Source: Arbacia lixula
Lineage: Eukaryota; Echinodermata; Echinoidea; Arbacioida; Arbaciidae
Direction of reading: 5' to 3'
Assembly: GCA_963669155.1 (NCBI GenBank)
Contig: OZ022591.1
Coordinates: forward strand, 21,052,504-21,116,503
DNA: 64,000 nt
This document shows, piece after piece, positions 1-43,359 of this stretch (the first letter of the stretch is position 1; each line of letters starts with the position of its first letter). The position numbers were made by a program, and so were the translations under genes. The notes beneath the pieces are model-generated. The model did not search any database, was not told the origin of the DNA, and was given only the letters and a program-made list of their open reading frames with translations.

Positions 1-1190
1 AATGAGTAAGTCAAAACTATTCACTTTATGCACAAAATATTTTATATTGAACATCGCGACGCAATCCTGATTATGCACCATGAGCTCTATAAATTATACA
101 TTTATACTTATTTAATTTTAAAATATGTTTACATTTTCCTTGAATGTTTAATGCACTACATGGTACTGTGTCATTCTGTTAAGATATGGTATTGTTTGTG
201 CTGGGTAATTGTTGTATATCATTTATGTTGTATTCAGTTGAAAGAATATGGAAATAAATTCAAATAGAAATATGTATGAGATAATTGTCATTTTTCAACT
301 TTTCAGTGTACAAATTAGTTAATTTCCGTCTTTTTAGTTTTCTTTATCTTCTGCTCCACATCTTTGTTTTTGTTGTTGAGAAGAAGAACAATAAAAGGAT
401 CGAGATATTATCACAGTAACAACCACAACAATATGGTGCAGAAGATGCAGACACGAATCAGACGAATAAGCGCTATATTATAGTCGGCCTCCATCTAACA
501 CACTAAAAGTGGGCTAATGAATATTGCTGTACGAATCGCTTCAAGGTCTGCTTGCTCCAAATATACATAAATGACCTCGCTTTCGTTGGAATAGAAAGTG
601 CTTTTTGTATGATTTATTGAAAAAGGAGCTCAAACCATGAACATTACCATGGAAACGCATACAAAACTGACAATTACCATGTACATGTTTCAATGTTTTA
701 CTACACGAGATCTCACATAATTTATTTCGATTAAGTTACAATAGAAATCAGTTTTTGCGGAATATAATTTTGCCAATTATCAAGAAATGGTAGTTACCAT
801 GAAATTGTATACAAGATTAGATGGAAATGTTAAGGCAATTAACAAGTGCAAATCAAAACATGGCTGATTTTCGTGGTGAAATTATAATGCATTTCTGTAA
901 AGACGTCATTACACAATGCTAGAAAGAGCTGTTTATGAAATACCAGCTGAAATACAGGTTTTTGATTTCTATCTGTTTGCAAAGCTTTAGGGAGGAGAGA
1001 AGATTAATCGATAAATCCGTGTTTTTCCCATTTATGCAAAAAAATCGATATTGTTATGGGCTGCATGCACCTTGGAAACCGACGTTAATAACGCAAAAAT
1101 AAGCAACAACAGAGAATTGCGCTTCATCGTGTTATTGTAATTGGAACTCGTTGTACCGTTAAGACCACGAGCATACATATAAGTTTGTCA
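1..1190. other. AT-rich sequence, no gene seen
   Basis: No coding exon, RNA gene or clear repeat is recognisable here. The short open frames have no domain-like composition. Short palindromic runs around CCATGGTAA-type sequence (about 640-800) resemble fragments of the family-2 MITEs seen elsewhere, but too little is left to call an element. Confidence 0.5.
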
Positions 1191-1663
1191 TTAAAGGAAA
1201 AGTCCACGATGACGTTAAGGTAGCAACCTAAAAGAAACGTCAAAAGAACGTTGACAGAAATTCGGCAAAGGATAACAGAGTTATGAGTTATTTTCAAATT
1301 CTTAATTTCGTGACGTCCCTTGCGAGTTACTTTGCATTAAGTGGTGTATATTTTTTTCTAAATTTCATTTTTATCAAAAGGATAAATACCATTTCTACCT
1401 GTGTTTGTGATATATCATTAGGCACATGTTTTTTTTTTACCCACAAACACCTCTCTTAAAAAAGATTTATTCCTTCATCAGAAACCAGAAAAGGGGCAAT
1501 TTATGACATCATTCAGCACCCAACATATGGGAAAGCAGCTCGCACGTGACGTCACAAAAATGAGAAATTAATAAAGTTATATCATTCTTTTCTGTTGACG
1601 GATTTCGTCAAACCTTCACTAAATCTTGCTTTCATTTTCTGCTTGAATTGACTTTCCCTTTAT
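1191..1663. mobile_element. Family-1 MITE, full-length copy
   Basis: About 473 bp bounded by TTAAAGGAAA-like and TTTCCCTTTA-like ends. The two halves are imperfect inverted copies: the left holds GACGTCCCTTGCGAG and the right holds CTCGCACGTGACGTCAC, with matching 'gtcaaaccttcact'/'agtgaaggtttgac'-type blocks near the ends. The right arm has CACGTG (1543-1548) overlapping a perfect TGACGTCA (1547-1554). No transposase is present, so it is non-autonomous. The same family recurs at about 9976, 25925, 30219, 32972, 36854, 39267 and 46445. Confidence 0.8.
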
Positions 1664-1854
1664 CCATTCGGGCCAGCCACCACAGCAAATCATGTGCTTT
1701 GATGCAACAACCATACACTATACAAGGTTCATTTTTCAATGTTTGTCAGATGAAATCTCAGACATTATGATAGATGCGTTAAATGAAAAAGTCGTACACG
1801 TCAACGTCTGTCTGTAGTCATCGAACCTATTCCAAAGCCTTGAAGGCATGGCCT

Positions 1855-2090
1855 ATCCTAAAGTTAAGTTGTTTTCAATAAAAGCAGAAATATAAAAGAA
1901 ACATAATTATAAGTGAAGGTTTGACGGAAATCCGTCGTAGGATAAAAAAGATGTGATCTTCTGATATTTCAATTTTGTCATCTGCGAGGTGCTCTTCCAT
2001 ATGTTGTGTGCTGTATGATTCCACAACTTGCTCCTTTTCCAGTGTTTTCTGTTTTTGACAACGGAATTTTTTTTTCATAGGTTTAATGCA
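1855..2090. mobile_element. Family-1 MITE, half copy
   Basis: Matches the left half of the family-1 repeat: 'aagttaagttgttttcaataaaagcag', then the GAAGGTTTGACGGAAATCCGTC block, then 'gaggtgctcttccatatgttgtgtgctgta'. The right arm is missing, so it is a solo or truncated arm. Confidence 0.65.
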
Positions 2091-2884
2091 AACAGTGTCC
2101 TACACCTGGACTAACTTTATGGGCCGCCAAATAAATTGATTGAATATAATTGATTTTGTTCTCGAAATCACTTTGGTATATTGAGTTTGTCCATATAGTA
2201 ATTACAGCGTATAATTGAAATCTACAACTGCTGTGATTCTGTGATGAAAATCAACGATGTAGGGACATCGTCAGATTATTTATTTTGCACCCCATAAATT
2301 TAGTCGACGCGGTCTAAGTTAAATCACCGTTGTGAATTATGGGCGTTTGCTTATGCTAATTCACTACCAATTAACGAACGTAATTTTTGGTGGAAGGAGA
2401 AAAAGAGCATGAAAATATGCATACATTATTTAAAAAAAATAATAATACATACAGCCACAAATACAAAAATAATATTACATAATTTTTCTTCACATAATTT
2501 AAGATAAACAAAAGAAAAGATATTTTTTCATACATACACTTAAGTTTTCCTTTGTTCTATGATTATCTCAGGGAATAAGACCAAATAAAGAAAGAAAAAA
2601 AAATCATCTTCTTCATCATTTTTCTTTCATACTATTATAGTCACAATGAACTTCAATGTGAATAATTAAGCCACATACATTCATTTACTTAATGAAAACA
2701 CAGAAAATCTCAATAAAATTACAAATAAATGGAACACGCAATATATAAAAGGCGACCCCCCCCCCCCCCTCCATGTCCGGTATACCCGCTCACACTCTCA
2801 CTTCCTCAATGTTTAAATAACAAAGTTACAGTGCTGATGCCGCCAGGGAATCATGATTGTGGGTGTATAGGAAGGTAGATGGGT

Positions 2885-2888
<4 letters not shown>

Positions 2889-2930
<42 letters not shown>

Positions 2931-2940
2931 ACATACACAC
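2889..2940. repeat. (AC)n microsatellite
   Basis: An uninterrupted CA-type dinucleotide run with minor ATACAC interruptions at its 3' edge. There is no coding context. Confidence 0.95.
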
Positions 2941-3070
2941 ATATATTGTGTTAATAGATGATAAGATAAAGAAAGCACGAATAGGGGTGAGTTTTGTTAT
3001 GGAACATGAACTAATATATAAACAGGGAAGAGATTAATAGGCCTGGAGAGAGTGCGTGAGAGAGAAAGAG

Positions 3071-3211
3071 AGCGGAGGGGAGAGGAAGAGAGAGAATGGG
3101 GGTGGGTAGGGAAAGAGAGCGGAGGGGAGAGGAAGAGAGAGGATGGGGGTGGGTAGGGAAAGAGAGCGGAGGGGAGAGGAAGAGAGAGGATGGGGGTGAG
3201 TAGAGAAAGAG
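3071..3211. repeat. 47-bp minisatellite, three units
   Basis: A purine-rich unit beginning AGCGGAGGGGAGAGGAAGAG repeats at 3071, 3118 and 3165, an exact 47-bp spacing, and decays by about 3211. The long open frame on the - strand here is a product of this repeat and is not a gene. Confidence 0.9.
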
Positions 3212-3900
3212 GGGAAAACTACAGATACATACAGACAGACGAATATGCACACTGACTGACAGAGACCACGAGACAGCGGTCAGAGAAGAAGATGAGGAAC
3301 CGTACACGCACTGAAGCAACCAGAGTGTTGTTAAGACTGAAGGAGTCTTCCAAACGTCTAATCCTAGGGGTGGTCCGCCATGCTGGGCACGTTTTCATTA
3401 TTTGACGAATCGGGTGTCTCCTGGCGTCTGCATAAAAAGGAAGATGCCGACACTACATTCTGCGCTCGAATAGAATTTGTGATGGGCGCGTGTGTAACCA
3501 ACGGGAATGAAGCTTCCGACCAATAATTATTCTCGGGATAACGCAACTAATATCACAAGTCCTCAAGGCATGAAATTGCCGTTGTCCTCCAGTTGACATT
3601 TATATTCCAGGTGATGTTTTTGCTGTCGACTTGCTTTGTTCAATTTGACTGAAGCATCGAGGCCATCATAAACTTCATTTTGTCTCTATTCATTTCATTT
3701 TCGCGCGAAAAGTTAGCATCTACGTGAATGCATGGCGCCAAATTCCCCGACCGCGTCACATGAATTCTCTACAATGTTTGGAGGTGAGGCCGTCAACCTG
3801 ACTGACTGAATTCAGATTTAAAAAAATGAGAAATGGACGAGATAAACAAGAGTGATGTGAACACCGATCTCCCCGTCACAAACTCAGTACTACGTCATTC

Positions 3901-3947
3901 AGAGAGGGAATGAGAGAGCGAGCGAGCGAGCGAGAGATAGAGAGAGA

Positions 3948-3994
<47 letters not shown>

Positions 3995-3998
3995 GGAG
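3901..3998. repeat. (GA)n with poly-G end
   Basis: A GA-rich microsatellite running into an approximately 11-base G tract. Both strands give long low-complexity open frames that are not genes. Confidence 0.95.
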
Positions 3999-4277
3999 GG
4001 GGGAATAAGTGATAAAAAAAAACCCGCTTTAGACATGTTAGATGAAGTGAATTCGGCGTTGTTTCGTTGTCGTCTGTGTCTTTCACCGCCGCAGCATTCT
4101 GTACTCTGTATTCTTATATAATGATATTTTTTTGAAGAATTTGTATATATATGCGTATATTCATGAATTTGTATGTTTTGTAACAATCTACTAGGATGAC
4201 TGACTGCAGCTTGAGCTGGTCACCTATCTGCAACACGCTGGCTGGAGCTTCTCGATGCTCATCAGGCTAGGCGGTGA

Positions 4278-4349
4278 GCCGGGCGGGCGACCGGGCGGGC
4301 GACCGGGAGGGCGACCGGGTGGGCGACCGGGAGGGCGACCGGGAGGAGG
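4278..4349. repeat. GC-rich 12-bp tandem repeat
   Basis: Six or so units of roughly GGGCGACCGGGN lie immediately upstream of the probable first coding exon. All three + frames are open across it. The G-runs could form quadruplex structure on the + strand. It contrasts sharply with the AT-rich surroundings and may mark a CpG-rich promoter or 5' UTR; that is inference. Confidence 0.85.
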
Positions 4350-4364
4350 AGGGAGTACTTCAAG

Positions 4365-35801
<31,437 letters not shown>

Positions 35802-36853
35802 TGACGCACTGTGTTTTATGTTGTTAAGGTTTACCGAAGTGGTACCGAAGATTAGCGAAGTTGTACCGAAGTGGTATCGGAGAAAACCGGCGTGGTGTCG
35901 TCACAAGATATGGTGGTTGAAAACTAAGCTATGACCGAACACCAAGCCACGGTGGGCTATTACTGAAGCGAGGGTGGACGAAAACTAAGAAACCAAGCTA
36001 TTGGCCGAACACTATGCAACGAAGGGCTAATATGTGCTAACATGGTGGACGAGACTCTCCTGGTGCAACAGGCGACCAACGGCGTTATGTCAGCGTGTGA
36101 ACTATCATCACCATCGCTGAGGCAGGAGAGTTGGTTTCGTCACCGTGCCGCCATTGGCCAACGGTTCTCATGATTACACGGCAACTGACACGTTGATGCC
36201 AAACGAAAATATTCACACTCTTGTCATGCCCGTTGCATCTTCTCACAGAGAACATTGGCGATAGTTAACACCTTTAATTACTCCAGCAGTTTTGAGTATT
36301 TCAAGGATTAAAACATCGTCGTTGTCCGAACTACGACCAGGACATGCCTAATAGATCCACAAATCAGCTTGGACATTAATGCACTATCTGGTCATCAAAG
36401 TGGACAAATATTAGCCTTTATGTGTCGGAGATACTGTTTTCAACATAATGTTTTAAAAAAAATGCGTTTTAGCTGCCTTGCAATACAACTGTGCCAACAA
36501 TGCGGTTGATATTACGTGTTGTGTTTACAACGATGTACTGTAACATGTCATACGTGAATGATCACATTGTAACGAAAGCGATACACATATAATTTTTGGT
36601 TTATTTATTTCAGTACAAATGTTATGAATTCTATTAGAAGTAAAATATTTTTTTTTTATACCAGATATATATCCTGCACATTTCCGCACTGAATACATTA
36701 TGTGGATTCTTTTACTTGAAAATGATTATCGTTATTTTGACCATGGTGTTGGAAATTCCAAATTTGGGCTGATATCATTGCGATATTTTATACACTCTTC
36801 CACAATCAAGAAAGGGTTCCTTTTCAATTAATATTGAATCACATTTTAATGTT
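35802..36853. other. Probable 3' UTR and downstream sequence of DCX-EMAP-like gene
   Basis: The first 130 bp after the stop hold a degenerate 'accgaagtggtaccgaag'-type repeat. No clear AATAAA was found in this stretch; ATTAAA occurs near 36307. Nothing else is recognised. Confidence 0.4.
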
Positions 36854-37337
36854 TTAAGGGAAAGTCTACTATGAAGTTAAATTGGTGTTGAAGGTGAGTG
36901 AAGGTTTGACAAAACTCCGTCAAAGGATTCGAAAGTTACGATATTTTAATATTTTGATTTTGTGCTATCTCGTGCAATATGTTGTATACTATTTGTCCCA
37001 TAAATTTCCCTATTTCTTTTTTTTTTGAAATTTTAAATGAAGGACTAAATATTTTTGATAAAGGTTTGAGTGTAAAAACGTGTGTCTAATGATATATGAA
37101 ATGCACGGGTAAAATTATATATACCCTTCGGAGAAAATCAACAATTAAAACAAAAGTAGTTCACAACATATGGGAAAGCATCTCGCACGTGACGTCACAC
37201 CATTCAAACTTTAAAACAATCTTAACTTTGAGTTCTTATCTTTTGATGGATCTTCGTCAAGCCTTCACTAATATGTTTCTTCCACGCTGTTGCTGTTATT
37301 AAAACAAATTAACTTGAGGGTAAACTTTCCCTTTAAG
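36854..37337. mobile_element. Family-1 MITE
   Basis: From TTAAGGGAAAGTCTACTATGAAG to ACTTTCCCTTTAA. The right arm has CACGTG (37186-37191) overlapping TGACGTCA-type sequence (37190-37197). About 1 kb downstream of the DCX-EMAP stop codon. Confidence 0.85.
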
Positions 37338-39266
37338 ACTCGGCAGACATCAAGTCCGTCCGTCGTGTAGGCTTAATTATGAATAGAGATGACGTCACAG
37401 AACTTGTTGATATACGAGATACGAGTGCCCTGAATGTTCTGAATGTTCTTGACATGATTAATTTGTTTAATTTTCGTAGAGATACATAATTTAGTTTATA
37501 GACAGTGCAATGCGTGAACACAGACCAAGCACTGCTATCACAACGCAGTCTAGACACATAGACTAATCAATCCTTACATCATCGCTCTCAGTGAGGAACG
37601 CTGGACAGAAAGTATTAGTCTCGGTGTTCAGACGTAGTTGTTGCTGCGCAGTACGTGTATCACAAAGATACAGACTAGAACATACTGTAGGCTAGGATTA
37701 TTAGCTAATGCCATTGCACTGATATATCTTCAAACGTATTCTTAGACCGCATGTCTTCCATTGCCGAAAAGGGTAGTATGTGAATGTTATGTGTGAAAGA
37801 TGACCTGCATTTTCGCTTTATCTTTTAAATATCTTACAAAAATTATAAATGCAATATCTAAAGCGCACATCTGAAACTGAGGGTACCAGCCAATTTCCCC
37901 AAATTTGCACATGCTTGTGTTACTTCTCAAAGTCCCTATGCATTTAATCAGGGACCTATCTGTGTTCTACTATTGCACTGCTCTCGAGCAATCAATTTCA
38001 CTTTTTATGCTTACGTGACAATATTTTGTTCAAAGAGTATTTTTTTCAATGACGATGATGTCATCGTTAGTACGTTTTAAGGGGTTCCCAAAATTGAAAT
38101 ACACAGTTCATGTGTGCGTCCATCAGGCGAGACACGTTATGTTATCACGTTTGAAGGTCGATACTGCTTTTGAAACTTGATCGTTCCTTTCTTACAAAGC
38201 GGAAAGCTTTTCAAAGATATATTGATTTTCAACTCAGGTTTGCTTAAAACATGAATAGAATATAATATATTTATATTATACACAGCATTGGACTTCATTC
38301 TAATATTTAGAATGATGAACTCGCACCATATAAACGGCTCAGTTTCTTGACCCTAGAGGAGAGATAGTAAGCTTTTTGTCTTATTTCTCCTCAAGTGTTT
38401 GTAAGACTTAAAAAATGAATAAAATAATATGACAACACATTGAACTAGACAAACATTGTATGTTTATTTGCGTTGTTTAGTTTGCATCGAGATGTCTTGT
38501 ACTGGCAGTTACACGAAGTGGTCTAGCGCCACCTAGTGGGCTGATTATGATAGTTGTTGATTTTACTTCTTCGAGAGTTTGCACGTTTATGACTATACTA
38601 CACGCTCGTTCTAACATGATGAAATCAACTTTGCCCCCAACATCAGAAACGAAAGCTTGTCGGCAGTTTGCCTGCCTTAGCAATATTATGTTCTCAATTT
38701 CAACCAGACATAGTAACAGGAAATGCGATTAAAATGCAATTTGTAGCAGTATTCAAATGAGAAAGTGTATTCTGCTTAGAGTTAGTTTATAATACAAAAC
38801 GTCCAATCAGCAGGGCTCGTTGTCTAGTTCTCATCCGTTAGATAAGGGGAGACAATGACTAGTCTTGTCAATACTAGACCCACATTTAAACTTGCGTGTA
38901 AGGATGTATTGGGATTAGGAGATAGTCACGATATGGCCGCACCCACACACGCCTGTATTAATCTCCCAAACACTTATGAATATATATATTAAAAAAAGAA
39001 ATCATGAACAAAATGTTGATATTGAGGCTATTCACTTTTTGGTAACAGGTAGCCTATTCATTTACATTCATCTGATGAAAATTTCAAGGGCAATTCTTTC
39101 GTGCGATATTTTGTTACAAGCCTGGAACTGAGGCTACCAGCCGATTTGTTCAAAAGTGTAGGTGCTCTGCGACTTGATTTCGTCGACCTATCTGGCTTCA
39201 ACCACCGCACTTCTCTGGGGCAATACAGCAATAATTGCATAACAGGTGTGCAGCCATGTGAAGAGG
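37338..39266. other. Intergenic sequence, no gene seen
   Basis: AT-rich DNA between two family-1 MITEs. Short open frames on both strands look random. AATAAA-type sequence near 38412 is not tied to any transcript. Confidence 0.5.
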
Positions 39267-40157
39267 TTAAAGGGGAGAGATCCATGCTGAAGTTAAGTCG
39301 GTTTTGATAACAGAAACATGAAAGAAAGAAATTAGTGACGTTTTTACGAAAATCCGTCATAGGATAAGAAAGTTATGAGCGATTAGATATCTAATTTTGT
39401 GACGTCACTTGCGATGTGCTCTCCCATATGTTGTGTACTACTTTTTTTTTTCTAAAATGTCAATTATATCAAAAGGATATAATTATACCCTTTGTTCATT
39501 TGATATATTTTTTTTTACAAAGAATAAATCTTTGTCATAGAGGTAAAATTGTATGTATAAAGAACATGTGTCTATTGATATATCAAATGCACAGGTGAAA
39601 TGATGGGTATCCTTCTCACAGAATTGACATTTGCAAACATTTGTGAACACAACATATGAGAGCAACTCACACGTGACGTCACAAAAATCAAAACGTAATC
39701 AATCGTAACTTTCTTATCCTTAAAGGTAGTCCGTCCCTTTTGAAGACCTAATTCTAAAAGTTCCCTGACTTTGTCATCATTTGAGAGAGAGTGGCTATAT
39801 AACCTTTCCGTGGGATCCACAAAGCATAATATTCGGTTTTGAGGAAATAATCTTCGATAATTAATCTAGCTTTCTTTTTTCGCACCACGAAAATAGCCGT
39901 AATTTTGAAAAGTCAACCGTCGGCAATCAATTTGAATCAAATCTCAGTGTTATATTTTCATTTATTCTACGGGAGTTATAGTACCACTGACTTTAAAATT
40001 TTCACGGTATCCCAAAGACACGTACTAAATATGTGCAAACATTCATGAAGTTTGCAGATGTTTGTAAAAGGGACGAGCCATCTTTAGCCGTTTATGTTCC
40101 TTCCGTATTTCTGCTCTTATTAAAACCAACCTAACTTCAGGGTAGACTTTCCCTTTA
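39267..40157. mobile_element. Family-1 MITE interrupted by a family-3 MITE
   Basis: Left part 39267-39719 runs from TTAAAGGGGAGAGATCC through TGACGTCA (39400-39407), CACGTG (39670-39675) and TGACGTCA (39674-39681) to 'ctttcttatcct'. The right terminus resumes about 40089 ('ttctgctcttattaaaaccaacctaacttcagg...tttccctttaa'). Family 3 therefore arrived after this copy was in place. Confidence 0.82.
39720..40088. mobile_element. Family-3 MITE nested in family 1
   Basis: Ends TAAAGGTAGTCCGTCCC and GGGACGAGCCATCTTTA, an imperfect terminal inverted repeat of about 16 bp. The body matches 13606-13948 in inverse orientation. Confidence 0.82.
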
Positions 40158-40889
40158 AATTGAAGCTCCTCGTTGGAAGTTAATACAATCCGGACCCGTT
40201 CGTGACGGGACAACTTCTTTGACATAATAATGGGCAATAACCCCATCTCATAACACCCCTCGTTGTAATCAGAACGCGCCCGGGACCCGTGTTGGTGGTA
40301 GAACGGTTCTGCGGCGAGTACGGGACTTACATTCTTACGAATTCTATCCATTATGTTCCATCCACCGACATTTGACACGACAGTATCTATTTCACTATCT
40401 GATGGCGAGGCGAGATAATTGCTTTTTAACTCAAAAGAGCTCGATAGGAATCAAAGAAAAGGATTTCGGCTTGCGCGTCCGTCGGAAAATGAAGACCCCC
40501 AAATAGCTCATTGTGGGACGCGATCCGAGAAAGCTCTCTCAAACACACCGCCTACCTACGTGTGACTAATCTTTTAAATATGGGCAAAATATATTTTTTC
40601 CCGTCCGTCTTTTATTGATTTCAAGAATGATTTATGTTGGGGGCCTCCTAACAACATACATCATTATGGACTCTTCTCAAGTGTGAAAAGATGAGATGGA
40701 ATATTGGAAGTGTCTAGGATTATAGGCTTAGAAAGATATCTTAGGCTTAGAAGTAGGAGAGAGAAGAGCATTTGGAGAACTGACTGGCTGCGAAATGACA
40801 TTTGCCTTTTTGATTCGGAGGGGATCCAATAACCACGAATACACACAAAGATATGTGTGTCATGTACGGTAATCAGGAGGAGGGGGAGG

Positions 40890-41036
40890 TGTCGTAGAAT
40901 ATTAGGAAGAAAGGGAGACAGAAAGAAAGAGAGAGACATAAAGAGAGAGGTAGGGAGGGAGAGAAAGACGGAATCGGAGACAGGCAGACAGACAGGCAGG
41001 CAGACAGCCAGCGTGGGAGAGAGTGAGGGGGAGAGC

Positions 41037-41113
<77 letters not shown>

Positions 41114-41178
41114 GGGGGAAGAAATAGAGGAAGGGGAGTGAAAGAGAGAGAGAGAGTGAGAGAGAGGGGGGGGGGGGT
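40890..41178. repeat. (GA)n tract with GACAGGCA block
   Basis: Purine-rich low complexity ending in a G-run. The 203-residue open frame on the - strand is not a gene. Confidence 0.95.
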
Positions 41179-41590
41179 GAGAAAAAAAATAGAGTGGGGT
41201 GGGGGAGGTGGTGGAGAATGAGAGCGAGCTAGTTAAATCACTTTGAAAAAAAAAAACGTTTTTAAATCGGATCACGTGATTTAGATTATTAAAGTGTCGG
41301 GCTTAATCGGATGATGCTCATCGGTTTAATGCGAAGAAGGGGGTGAAATCATACTCCTAATTAAATCTTGACATATGTCTTGGAATCTTCACTGATCTTA
41401 AGATTGATCCCCTCTCCTACGGCGTTGGAAGTCAGACTTAAGAATAGAGATATCTTATCACAGGGTGAGATAAATAGGATACAGAGGTGAACGATCTCTG
41501 ATAAAAGAAAGAGGGGATGAAGAGAGAGAAAAAAGGAGGAGGGGAGAGGGAGGGGGAATGAAAAGAAGGAGACACAGAGTTAGATAGAGT

Positions 41591-41595
<5 letters not shown>

Positions 41596-41645
<50 letters not shown>
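41596..41645. repeat. (GA)n microsatellite
   Basis: Pure GA run of about 46 bp immediately upstream of a family-2 MITE. Confidence 0.97.
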
Positions 41646-41650
<5 letters not shown>

Positions 41651-41668
41651 ATGGGAACGTGTGCACCA

Positions 41669-41815
41669 GGACCCTGTTGCATAAAACTTACCATAGCTGG
41701 TAACTTTGCTCCCAATGGTATCTTCTACAGATACGGCTGTCAAGTTATGTTACTATGATAGTTATTATCTACGGCAGAGTTACTATTAAATGGTAAGCTT
41801 TATGCAACGGGGCCC
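41669..41815. mobile_element. Family-2 MITE
   Basis: 147 bp; ends GGACCCTGTTGCATAAA and TTTATGCAACGGGGCCC are inverted repeats with few mismatches. Confidence 0.82.
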
Positions 41816-41984
41816 AGGTCTGTAGGTATTTCTTTTCTTCGACATAGCAATCACAACATCTGTCTGGACAGACAGACTAATTCCTATACCCCTCTTCTCT
41901 TCAGCATGAGGTAAGGAAGAATGATGTGTAGTCTCTGTGTCTAGACTCAGTTTGGTCATACTCCAAAACTTGCAAACCTAACCT

Positions 41985-42133
41985 GGGCCATATTGCACAT
42001 AAATTACAACCATTGTAACTTACCATCAATGGAAACTACATGTACCATGGCATTAGGTGCAAATGTGAGAGCTCATTGGCTGTTGCCATGGTAGTTACCA
42101 TTGATTGTAAGCTAAGTTCTCTCACCATGGGCC
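41985..42133. mobile_element. Family-2 MITE
   Basis: About 149 bp; starts GGGCCATATTGCACATAAATT and ends CACCATGGGCCC. The interior keeps 'taacttaccatcaatgg' and 'ccatggtagttaccattg' as an inverted pair and 'gagctcattggctgttgcc'. Confidence 0.75.
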
Positions 42134-42222
42134 CTTCAGCCAGTAATGAGGGCAACGAGGTTCATTGACCGGACTTACCCAAACGTCTCCCCTGGCCCCT
42201 CCTTCAAACAATCTCACTCAAT

Positions 42223-43001
42223 GTTTCAAGTTTCAAGTTTGTTGTATCACGGTTTTATATTCCATACATAAAGCATTATGCATGGCATAGTTTATTTGAT
42301 ATTGTTGACAAACAAAATGAACAGAAATGAAAACTATGATTTACTTCACGAGCGGTATTAAAATAACAAAATAGGATATGATCTATGTTTCCATGTGATT
42401 GTTTTAAATACAAACAAAAGCCCTGAAATAATTGTGGAGCTTTTGGATGTCTCGGTCCCTGGGTTATACGATATATTAAACACTTTATAAGTGGAAGAAT
42501 AGAAATGAAGAACAACTGCAAAATTATAACGGTAATAATTGGAGAACATCAATTAGAAGTTAATTTACTACGATAAATTGAAACATTCAGTATAAGCATT
42601 GACAAACGAATCAAATCAGTTGGAAGTTGACTAAAATTCGGGTTAGAAAAACACTATTTCCTTTGAAATGAAAAAAAAAAAGACTTTGGGGGCAACTCCA
42701 GTCCCACCCTAAGTAGATCAATGTGATAAAATAAGATTTGAGGAAATCAGATGACTCCAAAGAAAACTATATTTCTTTCATTTCATGCAAATATTGCTGA
42801 TGGAGGTTGATAAGGACTTCAGTTTATTTATTTATTCATGTCTGCATTTTAATCTATTTCACCAGGGTAACCTATTAAAAAAAAACATTGTTTTCCCCGG
42901 GTGCCTCGCTAAAGTAAAAAATTCACATACAAAATGTACAATAAAGTTGAAAAAATATATACATGAATATATATGCTAAATATGTTACTCATTGCGGATA
43001 G
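42223..43001 (-). other. Possible older LINE 3' region
   Basis: Begins with GTTTCAAGTTTCAAGTTTG, which on the - strand would be a short tandem tail like that of the LINE at 44064. The sequence up to about 42970 is AT-rich, noncoding and contains no motif that settles it. The palindrome at 43002 lies at its right edge. Confidence 0.3.
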
Positions 43002-43359
43002 ATGGCTACTGATAATCGTTTGTCTCGCAATGTAAGGTAAACGGTATCGAAAAGATCACGACGTTTCGTGTGCCGCTGCAACACTTCGTCAGGTGTGATA
43101 CAAAATTGTAGTAAGCAGGGGTTTAAATACCCTGTGGTCAGTGCAGCGCACTAACTATAAATGGTCCAAACGGATACGCCGGCTATTAGTATTGGACCAT
43201 TTATAGTTAGTGCGCTGCACTGACCATAGGGTATTTAAACCCCTGCTTACTACAATTTTGTATCACACCTGACGAAGTGTTGCAGCGGCACACGAAACGT
43301 CGTGATCTTTTCGATACCGTTTACCTTACATTGCGAGACAAACGATTATCAGTAGCCAT
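43002..43359. mobile_element. 358-bp near-perfect palindrome with hammerhead-like core
   Basis: Two 168-bp arms (43002-43169 and 43192-43359) differ at one noticed base (G/A within CCCTGTGGTC versus CCCTATGGTC), with a 22-nt centre. CATGAATATATAT occurs just left (about 42962) and at the right edge (43357), a candidate 13-bp target duplication. Each arm, read outward from the centre, has CTGACGA (43269-43275 on +; mirrored at 43086-43092 on -), an adjacent stem, then GAAACGTC. Penelope-like retroelement pseudo-LTRs carry hammerhead motifs, so this may be a pair of head-to-head terminal repeats without coding part. No reverse transcriptase or GIY-YIG sequence adjoins it. Confidence 0.8.

Noticed and set aside
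40170..40378. Possible short exon on the - strand (about 70 codons before running into MITE sequence)
   Set aside because: Composition is somewhat protein-like, but no domain was recognised, no splice partners were found, and the frame continues into a family-1 terminus.
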